Below are positions 51,605 to 59,990 of a stretch of DNA of 64,000 nucleotides, one piece after another (the stretch's first letter is position 1; the number at the start of each line of letters is the position of its first letter). A model generated the notes under the pieces. That model ran no database searches. It had not been told where the DNA came from and was given only the letters and a program-made list of their open reading frames with translations. The position numbers and the translations under genes are program-made. Origin of the DNA: Kitasatospora indigofera (GTDB lineage: Bacteria; Actinomycetota; Actinomycetes; Streptomycetales; Streptomycetaceae); contig NZ_BNBO01000007.1 of assembly GCF_014655955.1 (NCBI RefSeq), forward strand, positions 1-64,000, written 5' to 3'.

Positions 51605-53770
51605 TCAGAACGGCCGGGGCCCCTCGTCGGCCGGCTCGCAGCGGACGGTGACCGTGCCGGCGCCGAGCAGGGCGTGCTGACGGGTGCCGTCCGGCCACCG
51701 CACCTCGACCCAGGCGCCGTCGGGGGTGTGGCCGGTGCGGACCAGCACCCCCGTGGCGGGCTCGGGCGGTCCGGGGGCGTCCGGGCCGGGTGCGGGTGGT
51801 GCGGCGCCGAGCCGGGCGCCGCTGACGAAGAGGTCCCCGCCGGGCCGGCCGGCCGTGACGCCGTCCAGCACGGGGACGGCCCCGGCCGGCCCGTACGCGG
51901 TGCCGCCGGCCAGCGGGACGGCCCGGGCCGCGCTGAAGCCGTGCAACTGCTTCAGTCCGCAGTGGAGTTCGGCGGCCTGCGGACGGTCGGTGCCGTCCGG
52001 CCGGCCGGGCTCCCCGGTGCGCTCGGGGGACCCGCCCCCGGCGGATCCGGTGGGCTCGGCGGGCCCGGTCCGTTCGCCGGGTCCGCTACGGACCCAGGCG
52101 TGGGTGCCGGCCGCCCCGGACCGGACGGCCGGGCCGGCCACCGGCCAGCCGCTCTGCCGGACGCCGGTGCCCGCGGCGGCGCCGGTGACCAGGTGGGCGT
52201 GGATCTCGTCGGCGCCGCGGGCCAGCACCACCGAGGTCACGGCCGCTCCGGGCAGTTCGGCGCCGCCGCTCCGGGGCCGGTGGCCGGAGGCGGCCCAGCC
52301 GGGCCCGGCGCCGAGCGGCCGGATCCGTCCGCGTTCGGTGACCGCCCCGGCGGCCAGCAGCCCGAAGTGGTTGTCCGGCACGTCGCCCGGGGCGCTCGGC
52401 CCGGTCGCGGTGGAGTGGGCCAGCCGGGCGTACAGCGGGTCGTCGGGCTGCGTCGCGTCGGCCGGCTGGTCGTCGCTGCCGTGGTTGTGGAGCCGGACGA
52501 GCCCGTCCGCGGCGGTCGACTGGACCAGCCAGCCGGGCCGGGGGAGCGGGTGCACGGCGTCGGCGCGTTCGACCGGGCCGGGCTCCTCGGGATCGGTCCA
52601 GGCCGGGTGGCCGGGCGACAGCAGGAGTCCGACGAAGCCCTTGCTCGCCCAGTACGGCGAGGCCGGGCCCGAGTACGGCTGGACCATCGGCGGGTACGGC
52701 CCGTACCAGCCGAGCGAGAGCAGGCCGTCGGGCCCGGCGGCGCCGCGTTCGAGGAAGTGCCGCAGGGCGCCGGAGGCGAGCCGGCGGGTGGCGCCGGGGG
52801 ACAGCGGGGTGTGGCCGGTGAGCGCCCCGGCCCAGAGCGGGGCGGCGGCGGCGAAGCGGTAGCCGAGCGAGCGGCCCTGGTGCACGGGTGCGCCGTCGGC
52901 GCCGAAGGTCCGGGCGTAGCCGTCCAGGTAGGCGGCGAGCCGGGGGCCGTAGGTGTCGAGCAGCGCGGGGCCGGCGGCGGCCGGCCCCGGGGCGCCGCCG
53001 GGACGGCCGGGGGCGGCCGCGGTTGCCTTCGCCGCGAGGTGGGCGTGCAGGACGGGGTACAGGTGGAGGGCCCAGCCGTTGTAGTGGTCGAAGGCCCGGG
53101 GGCGGCCGTCGGTGTACCAGCCGTCGCCGCGGTACCACTGCTCGATCCTGGCCAGGCCGGTGTCGACGGCGCGGCGGGCGGCCGCCGGCTCGATGCCGGC
53201 CTCGGCCAGGAATCCGCCGACGGTGAGCGGGAAGAGCCACCAGTTGTTGTCGTTCGGGGCCCGGTGCAGGGCCTGGGCGAGCCAGGCACCGGCCCGTTCG
53301 CGGACGCCGTCGTCCAGCCGGTCCCAGAGCCACGGGCGGGTCAGGCGCAGGGCCAGGGCGACGGACGCCGCCTCCACCATGGCCTGGCCCCGGTCGGTGA
53401 TCACGGGCCAGGAGTGCGGGTCGTCCGCGGTGACGGCGCGCTCCGTGGTGGGGGTGCGGGTGCCGGCGTCCAGCCCGGCGGCGTAGCGCTCCAGCAGGCC
53501 GCCGGGGTCGGCGCCGCCGGCGCCGGCGATCCGGAAGGCGGCGAGCAGGAAGGTGCGGGCGTAGCCCTCCAGTCCGTCCGAGCGCGGGCCGGACCAGCTG
53601 GGGCGGGCGCCGGGCAGGTTGATCAGGGCCTGGCCGGGGCCGGCGTGCGGCCGGACGGCGGCGAGCAGGCCGTCGGCGGCGGCCTCCCAGTGGGCCCGGG
53701 TCCAGCCGGTGCGGGGGCTGAGGACGCGGTCCTCGGGCGGGAGGGGGAACGGACGGGGCGGCTGGGGCAT
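51605..53770 (-). CDS. DUF2264 (alpha/alpha-barrel glycan-active) protein
   Basis: The 721-aa protein has a DUF2264 N-terminal alpha/alpha-toroid (about 20-390: GPRSDGLEGYARTFLLAAFR, DNNWWLFPLTVGGFLAEAG, WYTDGRPRAFDHYNGWALHL, GRSLGYRFAAAAPLW) followed by a beta-rich region (about 400-715). The fold recalls unsaturated glucuronyl/rhamnogalacturonyl hydrolases and polysaccharide lyases. No signal peptide is present, so it acts in the cytoplasm. It is divergent from the sugar importer across a region with duplicated operators, which ties it to the imported glycan. The activity is undefined. Confidence 0.82.
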   Translation of the reverse strand: MPQPPRPFPLPPEDRVLSPRTGWTRAHWEAAADGLLAAVRPHAGPGQALINLPGARPSWSGPRSDGLEGYARTFLLAAFRIAGAGGADPGGLLERYAAGLDAGTRTPTTERAVTADDPHSWPVITDRGQAMVEAASVALALRLTRPWLWDRLDDGVRERAGAWLAQALHRAPNDNNWWLFPLTVGGFLAEAGIEPAAARRAVDTGLARIEQWYRGDGWYTDGRPRAFDHYNGWALHLYPVLHAHLAAKATAAAPGRPGGAPGPAAAGPALLDTYGPRLAAYLDGYARTFGADGAPVHQGRSLGYRFAAAAPLWAGALTGHTPLSPGATRRLASGALRHFLERGAAGPDGLLSLGWYGPYPPMVQPYSGPASPYWASKGFVGLLLSPGHPAWTDPEEPGPVERADAVHPLPRPGWLVQSTAADGLVRLHNHGSDDQPADATQPDDPLYARLAHSTATGPSAPGDVPDNHFGLLAAGAVTERGRIRPLGAGPGWAASGHRPRSGGAELPGAAVTSVVLARGADEIHAHLVTGAAAGTGVRQSGWPVAGPAVRSGAAGTHAWVRSGPGERTGPAEPTGSAGGGSPERTGEPGRPDGTDRPQAAELHCGLKQLHGFSAARAVPLAGGTAYGPAGAVPVLDGVTAGRPGGDLFVSGARLGAAPPAPGPDAPGPPEPATGVLVRTGHTPDGAWVEVRWPDGTRQHALLGAGTVTVRCEPADEGPRPF

Positions 53771-53858
53771 GGGGGCTTCCTCGGTCCGGGGCCGGAGCGG
53801 GCGGTCACCGCGCGGGCGTCCCGAATCTAGGAAGGCCGTGATCGTTCGTCAAGGATGG

Positions 53859-53872
53859 CGATCGAATGATCG
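53859..53872. promoter_or_regulatory. Operator copy 1, CGATC-GAAT-GATCG
   Basis: An inverted repeat within a 17-mer (53857-53873) that is repeated exactly at 54015-54031. It lies 89 bp from the DUF2264 start. Further GATCGATCGAG lies just to the right. The 346-bp gap 53771-54116 contains this and three following control elements and no gene. Confidence 0.75.
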
Positions 53873-54016
53873 GGGGGATCGATCGAGTCCGCCGCGGGTC
53901 GTTCCTGGGGCGGGACCGCGTGGCGAAGCCCCGGTTTGACGTCGGGGCTGGTCACGGTCGTCGCTCCGGCGGGCCGGCGGGGTTGCGCGCGGCCGTGGGG
54001 TGAGGGTCGATCGCGG

Positions 54017-54030
54017 CGATCGAATGATCG
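54017..54030. promoter_or_regulatory. Operator copy 2, CGATC-GAAT-GATCG
   Basis: An exact second copy of the 17-mer (54015-54031), 158 bp from copy 1 and 27 bp upstream of the importer -35. Two distant identical operators suggest repression by DNA looping. Confidence 0.78.
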
Positions 54031-54035
54031 GTCAA

Positions 54036-54049
54036 AGATCAGTTGATCT
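54036..54049. promoter_or_regulatory. Palindrome AGATCA-GT-TGATCT
   Basis: A perfect 14-bp inverted repeat immediately upstream of the importer -35 box, sharing GATC half-sites with the two operators. Confidence 0.55.
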
Positions 54050-54056
54050 AAAACTC

Positions 54057-54085
54057 TTGACTTCGATCAGCACCCGTCCCAGGAT
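54057..54085 (+). promoter_or_regulatory. Housekeeping promoter of the sugar importer operon
   Basis: TTGACT (54057-54062), 17 nt, CAGGAT (54080-54085), a good HrdB-type promoter. The start would be near 54092, giving a 25-nt leader with GAGGAG before the ATG at 54117. Confidence 0.72.
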
Positions 54086-54116
54086 GACGGCACCCCCATC
54101 GCAGAGGAGCCGCGCC

Positions 54117-55463
54117 ATGTCCCACACCTCCCGCCGCAGCAGCAGAGCCCTGCGCAGCGCCACCGCGGTAGCAGCCACCACCCTCTCGCTCGCCCTGCTC
54201 GCCGCCTGCGGCAGCTCCGGGAGTTCCGACAGCTCCGCCGAGGCCAAGAGCGACGGCAAGCCCGTCACGCTCACCTTCTGGGGCTGGGCCAAGGGCACCA
54301 AGGACGTGGTCACCGCCTTCAACGCCTCCCACCCCGGCATCCAGGTCACCTTCGAGGAGATCCCCTCCGGCAACGCCGGCGGCTACGCCAAGCTCGCCAA
54401 CGCCGTGAAGGCCGGCAACGCGCCGGACGTCTTCAACGTCGAGTACCCCCAGCTGCCCGACTTCGTCAGCCAGGGCGCCGTCCAGGACATCAGCAAGCTG
54501 GTCGGCGCCGACCTCAAGAAGAAGTACCTGCCGCAGGCCCTCGACCTGACCACCCTGGGCGGCGCCAGCTGGGCGCTCCCGCTGGACGCCGCGCCGCAGG
54601 CCTTCTACTACCGCAAGGACCTCTTCGAGAAGGCGCAGATCACCCCGCCCAAGACCTGGGAGGAGTTCCGCACCGCCGCCGAGCGCCTCAAGGCGGCCGA
54701 GCCGACCGCCCGGATCGCCACCTTCTTCCCGGACGACCCGAGCACCTTCGAGGCCAACTCCTGGCAGGCGGGAGCCCACTGGTTCAACGCCGTCGGCACC
54801 ACCTGGGACGTCCGGATCAACGGCGCCGAGACCCAGCGGGTCACCGACTACTGGCAGAAGATGGTCGCCGACGACCTGGTCAACGTGATGCCCTCGTTCA
54901 GCCAGCAGTGGACCGCCTCGCTGCAGAAGGGCGAGACGGCCGGCTACCTGGGCGCCTCCTGGGGCGGCGGGGTGCTGAAGAGCAACCTGCCCGACGCCTC
55001 CGGCAAGTGGGCCGTCGCCCCGGTCCCCACCTGGGACGGCAAGCCCGCCAGCGGCATGCTGGGCGGCACCACCTTCGCCGTCTCCAAGGACAGCAAGAAG
55101 GCCAAGGCCGCCGTCGAGTTCTCCACCTGGGCGACCACCACCGAGGAGGGCATCCAGGCCCGGATCGCCTCCGGCACCTCCTCCGCCTTCCCGGCCGCCC
55201 CCGCGCTGGTGCCGGTCGCCAAGAAGGCCTTCGACACCGCCTTCTACGGCGGCCAGGACATCTACGCCGTCTACAGCGCCGCCGCCACCTCGATCCGCCC
55301 CGACTGGACCTGGGGCCCGGCGATGGGCGTCACCAACACCTCGCTCAAGGACGCCTTCGGCAAGGTCGCCGGCAGGACCGACACCATCGAGGCGGCCGTC
55401 TCGGGTGCCCAGAAGGCCACCGTCGCGGAGCTGAAGAACCGCGGGCTCCAGGTCGCCGAGTGA
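54117..55463 (+). CDS. ABC sugar transporter substrate-binding lipoprotein
   Basis: The 448-aa family 1 binding protein has a Tat/Sec-like basic N-terminus, hydrophobic core and lipobox LLAAC (Cys 31), then a Ser-rich linker. The binding domain follows (about 48-445: LTFWGWAKGTKDVVTAFNAS, NAPDVFNVEYPQLPDFVS, ALPLDAAPQAFYYRKDLFEK, AGYLGASWGGGVLKS). It captures an oligosaccharide and delivers it to the two permeases encoded next. No ATPase is in the operon; in streptomycetes a shared MsiK-type ATPase usually serves such importers. Confidence 0.92.
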   Translation: MSHTSRRSSRALRSATAVAATTLSLALLAACGSSGSSDSSAEAKSDGKPVTLTFWGWAKGTKDVVTAFNASHPGIQVTFEEIPSGNAGGYAKLANAVKAGNAPDVFNVEYPQLPDFVSQGAVQDISKLVGADLKKKYLPQALDLTTLGGASWALPLDAAPQAFYYRKDLFEKAQITPPKTWEEFRTAAERLKAAEPTARIATFFPDDPSTFEANSWQAGAHWFNAVGTTWDVRINGAETQRVTDYWQKMVADDLVNVMPSFSQQWTASLQKGETAGYLGASWGGGVLKSNLPDASGKWAVAPVPTWDGKPASGMLGGTTFAVSKDSKKAKAAVEFSTWATTTEEGIQARIASGTSSAFPAAPALVPVAKKAFDTAFYGGQDIYAVYSAAATSIRPDWTWGPAMGVTNTSLKDAFGKVAGRTDTIEAAVSGAQKATVAELKNRGLQVAE

Positions 55464-56485
55464 TGACCCGCCCGCTCGCCCCCCGCACCGGGGCCGGCCC
55501 CGGGCCGCGGACCGGGGCCGGTACGCCGGCCCCCGGCCCCGCCGGCTCCCGCGCCGACCGCCCCCGCGCCGACCGCCCCAGCACCGCCCGTACGGCCGGG
55601 CGGCGCGGGGCCCCGGCCCTGCTGCTCGCCCCGTTCATGCTGCTCTTCACGGCCTGCACGCTGATCCCGATCGGCTACGCCGTCCATCTGAGCCTCTACA
55701 CCGAGCGCCGTTCCGGGCTCGGCTTCGGCGGCACCGTCAGCGTCTTCACGGGCCTCGGCAACTACACCCGGGCGCTCGGCGACCCGGCGTTCCGCGAGGG
55801 CTTCCTGGCCGTCGCCGGGTACTGCCTGCTGTACATCCCGCTGATGCTCGGGCTCTCGCTGCTCCTCGCGCTGCTGCTGGACTCCGCGCTCGCCCGGGCC
55901 CGCCGGTTCTTCCAACTGGCGCTCTTCCTGCCGCACGCCGTGCCCGGCATCATCGCCGCCCTGATCTGGATGTACCTCTACACACCCGAGATCAGCCCGG
56001 TGGTCGGAGCCCTCGACACCCTCGGCGCGCAGCCCGACCTGCTCGGCAACCCGCTGCCCGCCGTGGTCAACATCGCCCTGTGGGAGTGGGCCGGCTACAA
56101 CATGGTGATCTTCTACGCCGCCCTGCAGGCCATCCCCCGGGAGGTCCTGGAGGCGGCCCGGGTCGACGGCGCGGGGGCGCTGCGCACCGCGTTCAGCGTC
56201 AAGATCCCGCTGATCCGGGCCTCGCTCACCATGGTCGGCCTGTTCACCGTCATCGGCTCCCTCCAACTGTTCACCGAACCGATGATCCTGCACGGCGCCG
56301 CACCGGCCGTGACCAGCACCTGGACCCCCAACATGTACGCCTACTCCGCCGCCTTCGACCGGAACGACTACGGTCTGGCCGCCGCCGCCTCCGTCCTGCT
56401 CGCGCTGACCGCCGCCGCGCTGTCCTACGCCATCACCCGGGGCGGCCGGGCCGGCTCCTCCCGACGAGCGAAGGCCGGCGCATGA
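55463..56485 (+). CDS. ABC sugar permease 1 (MalF-type)
   Basis: The 340-aa protein has a Pro/Arg/Gly-rich cytoplasmic head (1-45) and six membrane spans. The EAA loop EVLEAARVDGAGALRTAFSV (near 225-245) contacts the ATPase. The ATG at 55463 shares its A with the binding-protein stop TGA, so translation is coupled. It overlaps permease 2 by four bases. Confidence 0.9.
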   Translation: MTRPLAPRTGAGPGPRTGAGTPAPGPAGSRADRPRADRPSTARTAGRRGAPALLLAPFMLLFTACTLIPIGYAVHLSLYTERRSGLGFGGTVSVFTGLGNYTRALGDPAFREGFLAVAGYCLLYIPLMLGLSLLLALLLDSALARARRFFQLALFLPHAVPGIIAALIWMYLYTPEISPVVGALDTLGAQPDLLGNPLPAVVNIALWEWAGYNMVIFYAALQAIPREVLEAARVDGAGALRTAFSVKIPLIRASLTMVGLFTVIGSLQLFTEPMILHGAAPAVTSTWTPNMYAYSAAFDRNDYGLAAAASVLLALTAAALSYAITRGGRAGSSRRAKAGA

Positions 56486-57393
56486 GCATCCTCGCCCCCG
56501 GCCGCCGCACCCGGCCCGACCGCGCGCCCGCCGTGCCGCCGCCCGCCGCCCGCCGGCAGCCCTGGAGCCTGTCCAGGGGAGCCGTCAACGGCGCCCTCGT
56601 ACTGGCCACCGCCTACACCCTGCTCCCGCTCGGCTGGCTGCTCAGCGCCGCCGCCAAGAACACCGGGGACCTGCTCGGCGGCCGGGGCCTGTCCCCGGAG
56701 CGCTGGCACCTCGGCGACAACCTGCACGCCCTGGCCACCACCGGCGACGGCATCTACTTCCGCTGGTACCTCAACTCGCTGCTGTACGCCGGGATCGGCG
56801 CCGTCCTCTGCGCCTTCGTCTGCGTCTGCGCCGGGTACGCGTTCCACGTCTACGCCTTCCGCGGCAAGGAGCAGCTGTTCGGACTGGTCCTGCTGGGCGT
56901 CCTGGTGCCGACCACCGCGCTGGCGCTGCCGATGTACCTGCTCGCCTCCCAGCTGCACATCGTCAACACCTTCTGGGCGGTGTTCATCCCGTCCCTGGTC
57001 AACCCGTTCGGGGTCTACCTGTCGCGGGTGTTCTGCGCCGGCTACATCCCGTCCGAGGTGCTGGAGGCCGCCCGCGTCGACGGCGCGGGCGAGCTGCGGA
57101 CCTTCTGGTCGATCGGGCTGCGGATGGTGATGCCCGGGTTCGTGACCGTGTTCCTGTTCCAGTTCACCGCGATCTGGAACAACTTCTTCCTCCCGCTGGT
57201 GATGCTGTCGGACAACCGGCTCTTCCCGGTCAGCCTCGGCCTGTACGCCTGGAACACCCAGACCACGGCCTTCCCCGAGTACTACCCGCTGGTGGTGACC
57301 GGTTCACTGCTGGCCGTCGTGCCGCTGGTGGTCGCCTTCGTCGCCCTGCAGCGCCACTGGAGGGCGGGCCTGACGGCGGGCAGCGTCAAGTGA
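56482..57393 (+). CDS. ABC sugar permease 2 (MalG-type)
   Basis: The 303-aa protein has six spans and the EAA loop PSEVLEAARVDGAGELRTFW (near 192-211), followed by the MalG-like GLRMVMPGFVTVFLFQFTAIWNNFF-type segment. It starts within the permease 1 stop (ATGA) and is the partner of permease 1 in the importer. Confidence 0.9.
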   Translation: MSILAPGRRTRPDRAPAVPPPAARRQPWSLSRGAVNGALVLATAYTLLPLGWLLSAAAKNTGDLLGGRGLSPERWHLGDNLHALATTGDGIYFRWYLNSLLYAGIGAVLCAFVCVCAGYAFHVYAFRGKEQLFGLVLLGVLVPTTALALPMYLLASQLHIVNTFWAVFIPSLVNPFGVYLSRVFCAGYIPSEVLEAARVDGAGELRTFWSIGLRMVMPGFVTVFLFQFTAIWNNFFLPLVMLSDNRLFPVSLGLYAWNTQTTAFPEYYPLVVTGSLLAVVPLVVAFVALQRHWRAGLTAGSVK

Positions 57394-57618
57394 CCTGCCC
57401 CGCGCCGCCCGTCCCGGGGCCGCCGTGACGGGCGGCGGCCCCGCGCACCCGTCCCTCCCGTCGACGCCGCCCGGCCCGGTGGCCGCCGCGTCCGGCACCC
57501 GGCCGGTGCGGCCCCGCCGCGGCGCCGACGCACACCCCGCCACCGGCGCACCGCGCCGGACCCGGCGGCCCCGCCCCGGCGGCCGCCCGCCCCCACCTGC
57601 CCCACAGGAGCCCCCCGA

Positions 57619-58701
57619 ATGCCCGACCTGCAGCCCGCACCCCCCGCCGCAGGGCCCGCGTCCGCCTCCCGGACGGCGTCCGGCGCGGCTCCCGCCCGCC
57701 GCCCGCGCGTCCTGCTCGCCATGCAGCCGGACATCGCGCCCCGCCTGCTCGACGCCGACACCCTGGCCAGGCTCACCGCCCTCGCCGACCTCGACCCGGC
57801 GCTGGTCGTCGACGACTTCAGCACCCCCGCGGCGGCCGCCGCGCTGCGCGAGGCCGAGGTCATCGTCAGCTGCTGGGGCTGCCCCCCGCTGGACGCGACC
57901 GTCCTCGCGGCCGCACCCCGGCTGCGCGCCGTCATCCACGCCGCCGGGTCCGTCAAACACCACATCACCGAGGCCTGCTGGGAGCGCGGCATCGAGGTCA
58001 CCTCGGCCGCCTGGGCCAACGCCCTGCCGGTCGCCGAGTACACCGTCGCCGCCGTCCTGTCCGCCAACAAGCGGCTGCTGCAACTGCGTTCCGACTACCG
58101 CCGGCTGCGCGCCCCGCACGACTGGCAGGCCGGCTACGCCGGGGCCGGCAACTACCGCCGTACGGTGGGCATCGTCGGCGCCTCCCGGATCGGCCGGCGG
58201 GTCCTCGACCTGCTGCGCCCGTACGACCTGCACCTGCTGTTGCACGACCCGTACGTGGACGCCGCCGAGGCCGCCCTGCTCGGTGCCCGGTCCGTCCCGC
58301 TGGACGAACTCTGCGCCGCCGCCGACGTGGTGAGCGTGCACGCCCCCGAACTGCCGGCCACCCACCACATGATCGACGCCCGCCGGCTCGCCCTGATGCC
58401 CGACGGCGCCACCCTGGTGAACACCTCCCGCGGTTCGCTGATCGACCAGGACGCGCTGGTCGCCGAGCTGACCACGGGCCGGCTGAACGCGGTGCTGGAC
58501 GTCACCGTCCCCGAGGTGCTGCCGCCCGACTCCCCGCTCTACGACCTGCCGAACGTGGTGCTCACCCCGCACGTCGCCGGCTCCCTGGGCGGCGAGCTGC
58601 ACCGGATGGCGGCGGCCGCGGCCGACGAACTCGCCCGCTGGACCGTCGGGCTCCCGTTCGCCCACCCGGTGGGCCCGGGGGACATCGACCGGTCCGCCTG
58701 A
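57619..58701 (+). CDS. D-2-hydroxyacid dehydrogenase family protein
   Basis: The 360-aa protein has a catalytic domain split around an NAD(P)-binding Rossmann domain (about 130-310). It shows VGIVGASRIGRRVLDLLRPY (a variant GxSxxG), catalytic-type NTSRGSLIDQDALVAEL and an HVAGSLGGE region carrying the active-site His. CAGGAG precedes the ATG. It follows permease 2 after 225 bp and is probably expressed with the importer, perhaps reducing a keto- or hydroxy-acid derived from the imported sugar. The 225-bp gap itself shows nothing recognisable. Confidence 0.87.
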   Translation: MPDLQPAPPAAGPASASRTASGAAPARRPRVLLAMQPDIAPRLLDADTLARLTALADLDPALVVDDFSTPAAAAALREAEVIVSCWGCPPLDATVLAAAPRLRAVIHAAGSVKHHITEACWERGIEVTSAAWANALPVAEYTVAAVLSANKRLLQLRSDYRRLRAPHDWQAGYAGAGNYRRTVGIVGASRIGRRVLDLLRPYDLHLLLHDPYVDAAEAALLGARSVPLDELCAAADVVSVHAPELPATHHMIDARRLALMPDGATLVNTSRGSLIDQDALVAELTTGRLNAVLDVTVPEVLPPDSPLYDLPNVVLTPHVAGSLGGELHRMAAAAADELARWTVGLPFAHPVGPGDIDRSA

Positions 58702-58711
58702 CGCAATGTCA

Positions 58712-58721
58712 GGACATGTCC
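58712..58721. promoter_or_regulatory. GGACATGTCC palindrome
   Basis: A perfect 10-bp palindrome 11 bp after the hydroxyacid dehydrogenase stop, with an extra TGTC half-site at 58707. It is a possible operator for the downstream membrane protein. Confidence 0.35.
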
Positions 58722-58888
58722 CCCTGGCGGTGGTTGGCCGGGCGCCCCGAGCCGTCCGTGGGACGTCGCCCGGCGGCGGGCCGTCCGTCCGGACCGCCCG
58801 CCGATGTTGCGAACCGCCCCGGACGGGGAAGGGAAGCCGGGAGATCGCCGAAGGGCCCGGCCGGCCGGGCGGGGAGGGGCACGCCATC

Positions 58889-59359
58889 ATGGGCAAGCGG
58901 GAGTTGGGGCCCTACCCGGGGTTGTTGTACGCGCATCTGACCGACGTCCAGCACGGCGGCAGCGTCAAGGTGCACACGTTCGCCGTCCATCCGCTGCCGA
59001 TAGCGCGGCCGGCCAAGGGCCGGACGGCCGAGACGCTGATGTGCGGAACCTGCCGGCAGCGGCTGCGCTACACCGTGCTGAGCCTGGCCGGGACGAGAGC
59101 CCGCCGCGCCGCGTGGCTCACCGTGGCGATCGTCGGACTCGTGGCCGCCGTGGTGTTCGGGTTCCAGACCTTCGCGCTCGGCGGGGACGTGCTGGAGGAG
59201 GGCCGGGAGAACCCGCTCGACCTGTTCGTCCCGCTCTTCCTCGGCGGCGCCGTGGCCGCGGTCACCGGGCTGAGCCGCTGGTGGCACGAGGACGGGGTCC
59301 GCGGGCCCGGCCGGCTGCTGGGGATGGGGACGCACAGCCTGCGCTGGCCCCGTTCGTAG
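58889..59359 (+). CDS. Small membrane protein with CxxC motif
   Basis: The 156-aa protein has a soluble N-terminal part with LMCGTCRQRL (CxxC, near 55-58, possibly zinc- or redox-active). Two membrane spans follow (about 80-102: AAWLTVAIVGLVAAVVFGFQ and about 115-135: DLFVPLFLGGAVAAVTGL), then a short basic tail. ATG 58889 lies 11 nt after GGGGAGGGG. I do not recognise the family. It is convergent with the DUF2199 gene and looks monocistronic. Confidence 0.68.
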   Translation: MGKRELGPYPGLLYAHLTDVQHGGSVKVHTFAVHPLPIARPAKGRTAETLMCGTCRQRLRYTVLSLAGTRARRAAWLTVAIVGLVAAVVFGFQTFALGGDVLEEGRENPLDLFVPLFLGGAVAAVTGLSRWWHEDGVRGPGRLLGMGTHSLRWPRS

Positions 59360-59394
59360 CCCGGTGCTCCGGGCACCGGGCACCGCACCGCCGC

Positions 59395-59425
59395 GAGGCC
59401 CACGACCGGACGGGTCGTGGGCCTC
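59395..59425. terminator. Strong bidirectional hairpin terminator
   Basis: A perfect 13-bp stem (59395-59407 with 59413-59425, 5-nt loop) lies between the convergent membrane-protein and DUF2199 genes. A second GGTGCTCCGGGCACC hairpin lies at about 59363-59378. Confidence 0.82.
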
Positions 59426-59476
59426 GGTCGTGGGCCTCGGGCACGGCCGGACCGCGCGGGCGTCCGGCGGGTGCGG

Positions 59477-59983
59477 TCAGCCCCGCAGCAGCAGGCCCGC
59501 CAGTTCCTGGACCCGGGCCATGGTGATCCCCTCGCGCTGGTCCGCCGCGAGCGGACGGCCGGTGGGTTCGAGTTCGATCAGCGGGCGCCGGCCGACGGCC
59601 CGGGTGCGGACGTGGGTCTTGAGGTTGAGGGTCGATTCGGCGTAGACGGGCAGCTCGGTGGAGAGCCGGCCGAAGTACGGCGGCTCCTGCTCGCGTGCCG
59701 GGTCCTCCCACAGGTCGTGCGTGCGGGCGAAGTTCGGCTCGCTGAGGGAGACCCAGACGCCCCGGGAGAAGACCTCGTCACTGTCGAGCACCGGTATCTC
59801 CACCAGGCCGTGGACGAAGAAGTGCTTCCCCTTGATCATGCACTGGTCGGCGGTCAGCTCACTGTCCCGGCGCCAGGCGTACCGGCCCTTCCAGGTCACC
59901 GGGGCCGGGGCGCCGTAGGACATCGGCGGGCCGGACTGCGGTTCGGCGCAGCAGGAGCAGGTGTGGTGGCCATGGTCGGCCAT
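59477..59983 (-). CDS. DUF2199 domain protein
   Basis: The 168-aa cytoplasmic protein has an N-terminal His/Cys cluster (MADHGHHTCSCCAEPQSGPP) that may bind zinc, then the DUF2199 body with SELTADQCMIKGKHFFVHGL, EIPVLDSDEVFSRGVWVSLS and LELEPTGRPLAADQREGITM-like segments. ATG 59983 leaves 7 bp to the glycerate kinase stop, suggesting co-transcription as the last gene of the operon. The function is unknown. Confidence 0.83.
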   Translation of the reverse strand: MADHGHHTCSCCAEPQSGPPMSYGAPAPVTWKGRYAWRRDSELTADQCMIKGKHFFVHGLVEIPVLDSDEVFSRGVWVSLSEPNFARTHDLWEDPAREQEPPYFGRLSTELPVYAESTLNLKTHVRTRAVGRRPLIELEPTGRPLAADQREGITMARVQELAGLLLRG

Positions 59984-59990
59984 GCCGTGC

